In this document: piece after piece, positions 39,088-47,679 of the stretch
Layout of the letters: each line of letters begins with the position of its first letter
How positions within the stretch are numbered: position 1 is the stretch's first letter
From: Schizochytrium sp. CCTCC M209059
Lineage: Eukaryota > Sar > Bigyra > Thraustochytrida > Thraustochytriidae
Assembly: GCA_000818945.1 (NCBI GenBank)
Contig: KN805371.1
Coordinates: forward strand, 417,994-481,993
Direction: 5' to 3'
Length of the DNA stretch: 64,000 nt
Made by a program: the position numbers and the translations under genes
Notes under the pieces: model-generated
The model's input: only the letters and a program-made list of their open reading frames with translations
Database searches by the model: none
Told to the model about the DNA's origin: nothing

Positions 39088-42000
39088 ATGCACGCGCTGC
39101 GCGATGACGAACGAGCGGGGGCGAAGGGGGCCCGGCCCCAGTCCGCGATCGCGATCGCCACTTCCCGCGCGGCCGGCCGCGTGCCCATGGAGCCTCGCGG
39201 CGAGGAGAGCCCCGCGCGCGACGCGAGGCCCAGCCGCGGCAGCGTCCGAGTCCGGAGCGCGACCAGACGCAACAGGGTGCGCAGGGTGCTTCAGAAATGG
39301 GTCGATGCCTGCGACGATGAGAACGAGCGCGCGCTCAGGGAGGGCATGCGCCACGTGCTCGAGCGCAGGTGCTCGAGGCTGCCCGGGACGGCCGCAAGTA
39401 TCAAAGAGTACGACTGCATGAAGGACTATTCCTCTTTAGATGAAGACGAACGCGATGACGAAAGAAACGGAGCCGACCAAGACGATGAAGAAGAAGATGA
39501 TGATGATGATGAAGAAGAAGGAGGACTCGGAGGGGGCAACATAAAACACGATGGACACGACGACAAGAAAGACGGAAGCGACATTTACGACCACGAACTC
39601 CTCGAGAACCATGATGACGACGAGAAGTCCCAGCATAGTAGACGTGGTGACCCGGAGCTCAAAGAGAATACCGAAGGAGGGACGGGACGTTCACCGTGGC
39701 ACGGGCCTGGGTTCCAGGGTCCGAGACTTTCCGGGCACAAGATTGCGCAGCAAATGGTGGGCATCATCAGATCGTCCCTGCATCGTTCCATGACACGGAG
39801 TCGCTCGAGCTACCGCAGTGAAGCCTTGTCCGAGGAATATGAAAGTGGCAGCTTCTCGGTACCCCTTCCTGATCCCGAGCGGGAAGTACTTGCCTTTCCC
39901 GCACAACCTGAAATCGACGACGCTCTCCGAAGAATTCTGAGCGACCTAGATGTACACATTGACGATGAGGTGCTGCGAGATATTGAGGTTACTTCGTGCG
40001 AAAGTCTTTCCGAAATGTGCTTCACATGTCCACACTTGCTTGGGGACAAGCTTGGCGAGGAGGTGCTCTCCAAGATATGGTTCACGTTTCTGGACTTTAA
40101 TGGACACGTCACAATCGACTTTCCTGAGGGTATTCGCTCCATCCCTCCGCTTCGATACAAGGGTAACGTTCTTGCAAGGGGTGTATTGGATTCACTAAGT
40201 AACGTTTCAGTGGACGGCTGGCTGCAGGCAGCGGATGTACACCTTGTGGAGAACGTACGTGTTGAAGGAGACGCAAAACTCGCGAGGTCCCCCTCGCTCG
40301 AATCTGTGAGCCGTCTCTCTTGCGGGGCAAGCCTCCTTGTATCGTTTTGCAGTAATCTGCGCTACATTGACGACGACGTCGTTGTGCGCGACGACATTTC
40401 TGCCCGAGACTGCATCAAGTTGACAAGGATTCCAGAAGGTCTTCATCTTCGCGGCTCGCTGGATCTCAAAGGTTGCAAGTCGCTCGAGACGTTACCGCCC
40501 GGCCTATCGATTGGCAGCAAGCTCATTCTCAAAGAGAGCACCTCGCTTCGGTATCTGCCCGCAGACCTCAAGGTCGAGTCCTCCATCGGGCTTCGCCAGT
40601 GCGTGCAGCTGGTAAGTCTTCCGGACAACTTTAGCTGCAAGCTACACCTAGACCTTCACTACTGCGTGGCGCTCAAGTCGCTTCCAGACAATCTTCAAGT
40701 CGGGGGCTGGGCCAACTTCAGCTCTTCTGGCATTGAAGCATTGCCAGCTAATTTGCAGATTGGCTCGAATCTGCGCTGCGACGATACGGACATTGAGTTT
40801 ATTCCAGCGGATTTGAGTCTTGGAGGTTACTTGCAAGCGCGCAACTGCCGTCGCCTCTGCGAGCTTCCCGATGGCATGCACGTCGAGGGAAACCTTGAAT
40901 TGCAAAATTGCACATCTTTGCGAAAGCTGCCCGCGCAGCTGACCGTTGACGACACTCTGAATCTCCGTGGCTGCTCTGCGTTGACGGAGCTGCCCGAGGA
41001 TCTGATCGTCCGCCGCTCCATAAATCTCGAGCAGTGCGCTGCGATTCGAACCCTGCCCAGGTCACTGCTCGAGTGGAGCGTAAGTCCTCAACAGGTAACA
41101 CTACGGCCGTACGCCACGCTAGGCTCACGGTCGCTCTCCTCGCTCGACGATCCCCCACATGTCTTTTACTTGGGGGGTTCCGGCGTTTCGCCCGACGAAG
41201 TGGCCCGCTTACGCGACTTTTGCACGGGAATCGTACGCTTCGAGTTCAGTCGGAGATCTTCGACTGATCTCGGCGAGTATTTTGACACGCTAGCGCAGGC
41301 TCTCTCGTTTTGGTTTGAAGCGGCCAAGATACCACCGACCGACCGTTTTGACCCCATGGAACATTTGCACGAATCTTACGAACGGACGCTCCTCTCCTTT
41401 TTATCCAAGTTGCGGTGGAGTGCAGAGTTTAAGCGATCCGCCTTCCAAGAGGGTCTCGCGAAACGCGTCGTGAGTGCCTTGGACCTTTTGCAAGAGGACG
41501 CATACTCGCGCGAGGAGGTCCTTGCGCGCATTAGCGACAGCGTCGACGCGTGCGCGGACAAACCAATTTGGGCGTTGAATCAGATCACGCTGATCGCCAA
41601 GCTTGTGCACGCGCGAGGTGATCGAGAAGCGATCCGAGCGCTCGGACGCAGCGTCATGCGTCTTGAAATCGTGCATGAACACGTTCGGCGCAAGATTGCA
41701 AGCATCGACATTGTTGATGACGTGTGCGTCTACCTTCGTTTCGAGGTGGATTTGCGCGAAGATCTTGACCTCCCCGTGGCGGCACTGGACATGCTCTTTC
41801 CCAAATTTATTGAGATTAGCAGCGATGAAATCGACGCCGCCCGAACTGAAGCGCTTAGTATTGATGAGGCGGAGTTCGAGATCTGGCTTGACACCTGGCC
41901 TGAGTGGCAGCGCCAGCTTCGTCACGAGACCGCAGAGAAGCTCACTTATGCCGGTTTGCCACGAAATTCGCGTCGATTTTCCATGTCTTGGGCAGATGTC

Positions 42001-42213
42001 TTTGGCAACACAAACATTGATGATCCGGTACGAGTGCATCGTGGTGGGCCCGTATGGAGTCTCGCAGACTTGCTTCGTCACTGGGTTGCGACAGGACTCG
42101 ACTTGTACAACTCGCCGCTCACAATTGCTCAGGTGAAGCATATCTCACGCTGCAAATCCCTTCCTCGGGGCGTTTCTGTTCACGACCTCAGCTCTGTTCC
42201 GGAACAGAAGTGA
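39088..42213 (+). CDS. LRR protein with C-terminal NEL-type E3 ubiquitin ligase domain
   Basis: The 1,041-residue intronless protein has three parts. Residues 1-300 are basic, then very acidic and disordered (Asp/Glu-rich 110-190). Residues about 340-665 form 13 or so leucine-rich repeats of about 21-23 residues, with units such as LDLKGCKSLETLPPGLSIG and LNLRGCSALTELPEDLIV. Residues about 690-1030 match the NEL domain of bacterial effector ligases: LLSFLSKLRWSAEFKRSAF, RVVSALDLLQEDAYSREEVL, the catalytic Cys motif DACADKP (Cys822, Asp824), VMRLEIVHEHVRRK, VCVYLRFEVDLREDLDLPV and FEIWLDTWPEWQRQLR. NEL enzymes pass ubiquitin from E2 through a Cys thioester, while the LRR selects substrate and restrains the enzyme. 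Codon use and GC look like the neighbours. A second in-frame ATG lies 33 codons in. No secretion signal or membrane segment is seen, so a cytoplasmic host enzyme of bacterial origin is the likeliest reading. Confidence 0.85.
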   Translation: MHALRDDERAGAKGARPQSAIAIATSRAAGRVPMEPRGEESPARDARPSRGSVRVRSATRRNRVRRVLQKWVDACDDENERALREGMRHVLERRCSRLPGTAASIKEYDCMKDYSSLDEDERDDERNGADQDDEEEDDDDDEEEGGLGGGNIKHDGHDDKKDGSDIYDHELLENHDDDEKSQHSRRGDPELKENTEGGTGRSPWHGPGFQGPRLSGHKIAQQMVGIIRSSLHRSMTRSRSSYRSEALSEEYESGSFSVPLPDPEREVLAFPAQPEIDDALRRILSDLDVHIDDEVLRDIEVTSCESLSEMCFTCPHLLGDKLGEEVLSKIWFTFLDFNGHVTIDFPEGIRSIPPLRYKGNVLARGVLDSLSNVSVDGWLQAADVHLVENVRVEGDAKLARSPSLESVSRLSCGASLLVSFCSNLRYIDDDVVVRDDISARDCIKLTRIPEGLHLRGSLDLKGCKSLETLPPGLSIGSKLILKESTSLRYLPADLKVESSIGLRQCVQLVSLPDNFSCKLHLDLHYCVALKSLPDNLQVGGWANFSSSGIEALPANLQIGSNLRCDDTDIEFIPADLSLGGYLQARNCRRLCELPDGMHVEGNLELQNCTSLRKLPAQLTVDDTLNLRGCSALTELPEDLIVRRSINLEQCAAIRTLPRSLLEWSVSPQQVTLRPYATLGSRSLSSLDDPPHVFYLGGSGVSPDEVARLRDFCTGIVRFEFSRRSSTDLGEYFDTLAQALSFWFEAAKIPPTDRFDPMEHLHESYERTLLSFLSKLRWSAEFKRSAFQEGLAKRVVSALDLLQEDAYSREEVLARISDSVDACADKPIWALNQITLIAKLVHARGDREAIRALGRSVMRLEIVHEHVRRKIASIDIVDDVCVYLRFEVDLREDLDLPVAALDMLFPKFIEISSDEIDAARTEALSIDEAEFEIWLDTWPEWQRQLRHETAEKLTYAGLPRNSRRFSMSWADVFGNTNIDDPVRVHRGGPVWSLADLLRHWVATGLDLYNSPLTIAQVKHISRCKSLPRGVSVHDLSSVPEQK

Positions 42214-42500
42214 ATAGACTGGCATGCTCGGAGAGGCCGCCTCCTAGTTCCATTGTATATAACATCTTGATCATTAGCCCTAGAGCGCAGGAGTGAGATG
42301 CTGGGGGGAAGCGGGGGAGAAAAGAGGGTGAGAGAGAGAGAGAGAGAGAGAGGGAACGAGGCACCACCAACCATTTTTACCAAGGTGGACGTAGGCTTCC
42401 GTGATCTGTGTTGAAAAGAAAAAAATTATAATGCAAGATTTTCGTTTCGTGAGATATGGTAAATGTCCCGGATGGCAGTACTGTACTATTTGCAAAAGGA
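42214..42500. other. Convergent 3' spacer with GA microsatellite
   Basis: A (GA)n tract occupies 42329-42353 between the stop codons of the LRR-NEL gene and the next gene. No gene is seen. Confidence 0.6.
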
Positions 42501-44330
42501 TCAGTGGGATTTCGAGCCCCCACTTTCGGATGCGCCAAGCAACTTGGCGATGGGCCCAGCCGCTTCTTGAGCAAGATTGCCCACAACAGCAATTGGCGAG
42601 GGTGATCGCGCCCTGCCGGACGGATCATTTGCCGCCGAGAAGACACTGCTCTCCTCGCTAGACATGCGCTGCGTGCGGCATTCCAAGCCGTCCTGACGGC
42701 CGCGGAGATACTCTGCGTGTGTCAATTCGCGAATAGCCTTTGTGCTCTGGGAGATTGCAAGGTCAAGCGCAGAGCGCGCCTCAGAGAGGACCTCCAGGAC
42801 TCTTTTGTTATGTTCCCACGCAGTTGATCCCTCGTGCGAGGAAGACGAAGAGGTCGAGCTGGCAGCGCCGGCAGAATTGGGCGATGGCGATCGGATCTGT
42901 GTTTTGAGGAGGGCGTCTAAGGTGCGTTCGCGAAAGAGCGCAATAGGATTGAGGCACTCTTCTGCGCGGTCCAGTGGATTCATGCGCATCCAGCGCACCG
43001 TCTGCCAGGTTGAGACCTCGATTTGTTCCGAAATTTCAGTTTTTAACACAAGAGCCGTTGCCAAACCGCCGTCGTGCAGCTGCTGCGAAAGTTTGAACAC
43101 ATTGGTGGAGGACACGGTGATGAGGCCGTCGCGCACGTCGGATTGAACGCGAATCGGGCTGTTGTCCATCATGGCAGGCGTAACCATAGCGTCTGTGTGG
43201 CCAAAGAGCGCCGACACAATCTCAAAAGCATCGTAGCCAGAAACTGTACGACTGCAGCTGCGCAGCAAGCGCTGCACCTTGTGCTCAAGACCAATCCCGT
43301 GGAGCTCTGCGTCGTGCTCGATGAGGAGGAGTTCTAGCGCAGAATAGAGCGAGTCAAAGGCGGATGCGCCAACAAAGAGTTCCTCGTTGACGCTCACAGA
43401 CTCGCGTTTGATGTCCTTGAGCAGCTGCATGAAGGCGACATCGGGATCGCTGCGGGCGGCCAGGGGCATGCAGCCCGTCATGGCTGCCAACTCCGCAAAA
43501 AGCTCAACGCTATCGGATTTGGCCGCAGCGAGGCACTTCTCGTAGCAAGACGAGGCGACCTCAACCATCTCATCCCACATTGCTTCCGGGAGTTGCAAGA
43601 CCTCTGGTTTGGGCGCGGAGACCGCGAGGTCTACTTTGATGAACTGCCCGCTTGTGCTCTGGAGTACGACGTCTTCGCTCGCCAGGCTGCCGGGGTCGCT
43701 GGGATGGCGCGCCGGTATGACAGGCGCGCCTCCGGCGTCTGGCGTGGGGATCGCTGCCGACACATTGGCGGTGATGTCTGTCGCGGGCGCCGTCGCCTCG
43801 ACAGGAGTTTCACTTTCCTTGCTATGTTCCTCGACATCATCTCGTGCGAGATTTCTCGCGCCAGGCGGGCTGTGTTTGCCATCCTCGATGTGCGTCTCCG
43901 CACTGTCGTGGCGGAGCTGTTGGCTGTATGGGTCCACAGGGTTTTGCGCCTCGGCCGCGGAGGTGGTGGCATTGGCGCCCGGGTGGTGGTGATATGCTGC
44001 TCGTTCGCGGTTGGGCTCCGCCTTGGTCTCCTCGAGCGCGGCGCTGCTGCGTTGGCGGTCGTCGACCTTGGCGAGGTGCCAGGCCAGGCCGGAGCCCATG
44101 CTGGAGTCCTTGCCGGCCAGCAGCGCGCGCCTCTTCTCGTGGTCCCCCGCCGCCGCGTCGAGGAGGCCCGCCTCGGCCTCGGTCACGGCGTGGCCGCGCC
44201 CATGGCCCTCCTCGTCCTCGTCCTCGTCCTCATCCTCGCCGTCGCTGTTCGGGGCCGGCTCGCCGAGGCCGACCGCGCTCAGCAGGCTCGACCGCCGCCG
44301 CCCGCGCCCCGGCAGCAGGTGCTTGCGCAT
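42501..44330 (-). CDS. Uncharacterised 609-residue protein
   Basis: The N-terminal half (1-255) is disordered and alternates basic (MRKHLLPGRGRRR), acidic (DGEDEDEDEDEE) and Ser/Ala/Pro-rich stretches. From about 255 a folded helical region begins: LPEAMWDEMVEVASSCYEK, VAFMQLLKDIKRESVSVNEE, ALELLLIEHDAEL and YDAFEIVSALFGHTDAM. A strand-rich part, IRVQSDVRDGLITVSSTNVF, and a last helical stretch with a Ser linker (SSTSSSSS) follow. No family was recognised. Composition and the ATG close to the promoter support a real gene. TAGGCCTA-type repeats lie 75-170 nt upstream of the ATG. Confidence 0.7.
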   Translation of the reverse strand: MRKHLLPGRGRRRSSLLSAVGLGEPAPNSDGEDEDEDEDEEGHGRGHAVTEAEAGLLDAAAGDHEKRRALLAGKDSSMGSGLAWHLAKVDDRQRSSAALEETKAEPNRERAAYHHHPGANATTSAAEAQNPVDPYSQQLRHDSAETHIEDGKHSPPGARNLARDDVEEHSKESETPVEATAPATDITANVSAAIPTPDAGGAPVIPARHPSDPGSLASEDVVLQSTSGQFIKVDLAVSAPKPEVLQLPEAMWDEMVEVASSCYEKCLAAAKSDSVELFAELAAMTGCMPLAARSDPDVAFMQLLKDIKRESVSVNEELFVGASAFDSLYSALELLLIEHDAELHGIGLEHKVQRLLRSCSRTVSGYDAFEIVSALFGHTDAMVTPAMMDNSPIRVQSDVRDGLITVSSTNVFKLSQQLHDGGLATALVLKTEISEQIEVSTWQTVRWMRMNPLDRAEECLNPIALFRERTLDALLKTQIRSPSPNSAGAASSTSSSSSHEGSTAWEHNKRVLEVLSEARSALDLAISQSTKAIRELTHAEYLRGRQDGLECRTQRMSSEESSVFSAANDPSGRARSPSPIAVVGNLAQEAAGPIAKLLGASESGGSKSH

Positions 44331-44469
44331 CGCGAGCGCGCGCCCGAGCCTCGCTCGCGCTGCGCCGAACCGGCCGGGGTGGGGCTGCTGTTTGTTTTTT
44401 ATTAGGCCCTAGACTCTTGCTTGCTCTGCTTGGAATTTGGGTTGCGCGGTCTTACTCACGCTCTATAGA

Positions 44470-44500
44470 TAGGCCCAGGCTAGGCCTAGGCCTAGGCCTA
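44470..44500. repeat. TAGGCCTAGG short repeat cluster
   Basis: Three overlapping copies of the palindrome CTAGGCCTAG follow AGGCCCAGG; related copies occur at 28663-28690, 28752-28760, 44402-44412, 17150-17160 and 58583-58592. Confidence 0.75.
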
Positions 44501-45523
44501 CTGCTGCTTACAGTAAGATACGTATGCTACGTGCAGTCCCGTCCCAGTCGCCGCTGACGAAGGCTGACAGGGAGTGAGGGAGTGGGCTGCGAAGGCGAGC
44601 GAGATTGGGGCGGGATGCGTGCGAGCGCGCGGGCTAGCGAGCGCGCGGGAGAAGGAGGGAACGTGGAGAAGAAGACGAAGAGCCGGTGATCTTGTCTCGT
44701 GTCCGAATGACAGTAACGGTGACTGACGGGGAGGCGTCGTCATTTGGCCAGCCCTGATGCGCTCTCAGGGATCGGCAGGAGAAGAATGTAGTGCGATGCT
44801 TGGACGGCCTCGACCGTGGATTCGAGAAGATTCTTTCGTGATACGGTCGGCACGTGGTTCTCGCTTACACGAAAAGGCATGCAAGTTCGTAGAAGAGATC
44901 GTAGGAGTCGCAACATCCTCAATCGATGTCAGCTATGCTGCGCGGTGTTAGATTGTCTCACAAATCAAGTAAGAGGAGTGTCATTTCAATGCTTGGAATC
45001 CTCGACGCAAGGAAGCGAGCACTCCGCAACATTTTTAGAGAGCACCAGCCCGAGACGATCCATCTCTAGGACATTGACTTCTTGAACTTTTATTCATAGA
45101 CTTCTCGGAGAATTTCCGGCACCCGGAAGAAGGTCTTTATTTCGACCATGCTATCGGGATTTCTGCCACAATGGCGCGCTGCTAGGTTTGGGCCCGGGAG
45201 CTTGACCACTTTGAGCTCCTCTTTCGAACAAGATGAAACAAATGAAGTTACGAAACCGTTGCAGATAACCGACCGTTTCACACATTCATTCGCCGCTCGT
45301 GAGCCAGTCGTGCCGCAGAACTTTTCGAGACTGTGACTTAAGCAATAATCACCGTTGCGCGTGCGCGCGTGGTCGCGAATTGCAGGAGAAACGACGACAG
45401 GCGGCGCAAAAGCGCGCGCAGTGTCCATCTACACCAGATCTAGATAGAAAAGCACCTCTTCTTTGAGGTCCTCGCACGCACCGAGCGGAGCGTGACAAGG
45501 GCATTCATCCATCTATCCACCAC

Positions 45524-45570
<47 letters not shown>
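45524..45570. repeat. (CAG)n array in the RlmN leader
   Basis: About fifteen CAG triplets with one AAG interruption end some 20 nt before the ATG, followed by five CAA triplets. Confidence 0.95.
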
Positions 45571-45577
<7 letters not shown>

Positions 45578-45590
45578 CAAGAACAGCACC

Positions 45591-47108
45591 ATGGCGGCAG
45601 CGCAGCGCAGAAGACAGCGTGTCAAGTGCCTGCTGGACGAAGACGCAGTGCGAGAGCACATCATCCAGTCTGGCCTCTTCGAGGAGGAAAAGGCCGCGAA
45701 ACATGCGGCAAACATCGCGCACCTTGCGTTCTTGCATGAAAACCGGCAGCTCCGTATCCTGGAGGCCTGGCGCGAACAGCGCGAGGCCAAGGATGACGAG
45801 GAAGAGTGGTCCATGAAGCTCGCCATGGAGCGATGCAAGGTCGAGCAAGAATTTTCTCTGCGGGATGCACCAAACGTGCCCAAAGTTCTGCACGCTCTCT
45901 TTGACGACTGGAATGTTCTTGCATGCAAACTCGTCCACATTCACGAAAGCGACGACTTTGTGACTTCGAAACTCTTGATTGAACTCGAGGACGGCAACCA
46001 GGTCGAGGCCGTCGTGCTTCGCCACAACAAGCGCACCACACTTTGCGTTTCAAGCCAGGTAGGCTGCAAGATGAAGTGCACCTTTTGCGCGACAGGAACG
46101 CTGGGGGAGCGCGCGAACTTGACGTCGGGTGAGATCCAGGATCAGCTTATTCTCGCCAACCGCTATCTCAAGTCCTCCCGCGAACCGCGGACGGTTTCCA
46201 ATGTGGTGCTCATGGGGATGGGCGAGCCGCTCAACAACTACAACGCCGTGGTCTCGGCTTGCCAGGCCATGTCCAACACGGCACGCTTTTCCATGTCGCC
46301 GTCGCGGATTACGTTGTCCACAGTTGGTGTCGTGAATCGTATGAAGACTCTGGCGCGCGATTTGCCGGGTGTATCTCTTGCGCTTTCGCTGCACGCCCCG
46401 AATCAGGAGCTTCGTCAGCAAATCATTCCCACCGCCTCGGCCTACCCATTGGACAAGATCATGGAAGCGGTGCAAGAGCACCTCGGGACAGGCACTGCCA
46501 GTCGCCGGAAGCGTACTTCGCGCGATGAGAAGCGCGAAGGATTCGTCATGATCGAGTATATTCTGCTGAGCGGCGTCAACGACATGCCGGCCATTGCGCA
46601 TGAGCTCGCTGCCCTTCTTGGCCCGCTCAAAGACCAGGTCAAGCTCAACCTCATCCCTTACAACCCTATCTTTAATGCCGAGGGTCTTGCCAAGACGTTC
46701 AAGCCGCCGACTTCGGACGATGTGGAAACCTTTCAGCGCATTTTGCAAAAGGACCACGGCATTTTCACCACGGTTCGTGTTGAGATGGGTCAGGACGTCA
46801 ACGGCGCCTGTGGCCAGCTGGCTTGCGTCTCCGAGCAGGCACGTGATGAGGCTGTTGATATCGAGGACCTTTTGCGCGAGCGTCAGGCCAATAAGCTCTA
46901 CGACCGACGCACGGGTGCCAATGTTAACAAAAAGCGTCGGCCTGCGCACGAGCGTCGCGCCACCCTTTCGCAGCGGATTCAAAAGCACAAGACGCCGCTG
47001 ACCATCGCTTCTGCCCTTGTACTCACCTCGGCGCTCGTCGCCACATACTTTTACGCCACTTCGTCTTCGTCTGCGTCGTCCTCCAAGACGCAAGAACGCG
47101 TTCAGTGA
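45591..47108 (+). CDS. RlmN-type radical SAM RNA methyltransferase with C-terminal membrane segment
   Basis: The 505-residue protein starts at MAAAQRRRQRVK, the first ATG after the CAG array. The RlmN/Cfr core is complete: LCVSSQVGCKMKCTFCATG carries the three iron-sulphur Cys (159, 163, 166) and the conserved Cys152, and EMGQDVNGACGQL carries the methyl-carrying catalytic Cys. MGMGEPLNNYNAV and VSLALSLHAPNQELR also match. RlmN methylates C2 of adenosine in 23S rRNA and some tRNAs through a methyl-Cys intermediate. After the core, a basic stretch (KKRRPAHERRATLSQRIQKH) is followed by a hydrophobic helix (PLTIASALVLTSALVATYFYA) and a Ser-rich end. Such a tail-anchor-like helix is not part of the known family. 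The N-terminus is not a typical presequence, so location is open. Confidence 0.9.
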   Translation: MAAAQRRRQRVKCLLDEDAVREHIIQSGLFEEEKAAKHAANIAHLAFLHENRQLRILEAWREQREAKDDEEEWSMKLAMERCKVEQEFSLRDAPNVPKVLHALFDDWNVLACKLVHIHESDDFVTSKLLIELEDGNQVEAVVLRHNKRTTLCVSSQVGCKMKCTFCATGTLGERANLTSGEIQDQLILANRYLKSSREPRTVSNVVLMGMGEPLNNYNAVVSACQAMSNTARFSMSPSRITLSTVGVVNRMKTLARDLPGVSLALSLHAPNQELRQQIIPTASAYPLDKIMEAVQEHLGTGTASRRKRTSRDEKREGFVMIEYILLSGVNDMPAIAHELAALLGPLKDQVKLNLIPYNPIFNAEGLAKTFKPPTSDDVETFQRILQKDHGIFTTVRVEMGQDVNGACGQLACVSEQARDEAVDIEDLLRERQANKLYDRRTGANVNKKRRPAHERRATLSQRIQKHKTPLTIASALVLTSALVATYFYATSSSSASSSKTQERVQ

Positions 47109-47679
47109 TTGAGTCTCGGTCAAAGCCAGTTTGCTTTACTTTGCCTCATTCTTCTTTCCATCGACAAAAATAGACATGACCTGTTCTCTACGCTTAGCTA
47201 GCTAGCTTCAAGTTTTTCTTCAGCTCAAATCAGACTAATCTTCCTTGATGTGCCGCGATCATCGTTCGCAATTGCCACCGCTATTTTTGTGCTGGAGTGA
47301 GTCAACATCATCATGTTGTGAACTGCTTGCTCGCAAACTGCTGGATTTTCTCATGCCCTGACGATACTTGACTTGACCGTGAAGGCTCTGCTTTCTTCTA
47401 GTAACCTCCAAGTCGTCATGATATGGATAGCCCAAATTCATAGTTGCATAGTACCTGCGGAACGCGGCTGCGGTGGCGGCTGCGATCACAAGCGGGTTGC
47501 GGTCATGGCACTAACAGTCAACGAGACCATAAATCGGTAATTATAAAGGCAATGGAGGGAGCTGCACAGGGCCGGGGGAAGGGGCGTTGTTGGCGGGCCT
47601 CTGTGCTAATTGTCGAGCCCAACTCGTATTTGGATAATAGTTGATTGTAACCATTATTAGAGTTTTTACTATATAACCT
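47109..47679. other. Spacer left of the transposase gene
   Basis: This 571-nt AT-richer region holds the RlmN 3' end and presumably the left end of the transposable element. A 76-codon minus-strand frame (47259-47489) opens only at GTG. No clear terminal inverted repeat was found against 49387-49484. Confidence 0.5.

Larger units (their letters stand above)
44331..45590. other. Divergent spacer with AGGCCT repeats and a CAG tract
   Basis: This 1,260-nt region separates two divergent starts. It has AGGCCTAGGCCT repeats (44470-44500) near the left gene and a CAG array (45524-45570) directly before the RlmN ATG. One 112-codon ATG-initiated open frame on the minus strand (45090-45428) is not convincing. 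Confidence 0.5.

Noticed and set aside
45090..45428. ATG-initiated 112-codon frame on the minus strand
   Set aside because: Length is within chance for this amount of sequence, there is no recognisable domain, and it overlaps the presumed RlmN leader region.
47259..47489. Possible small protein left of the transposase (NLGYPYHDDLEVTRRKQ)
   Set aside because: The frame opens only at GTG, has no supporting domain, and no splice partner was found.
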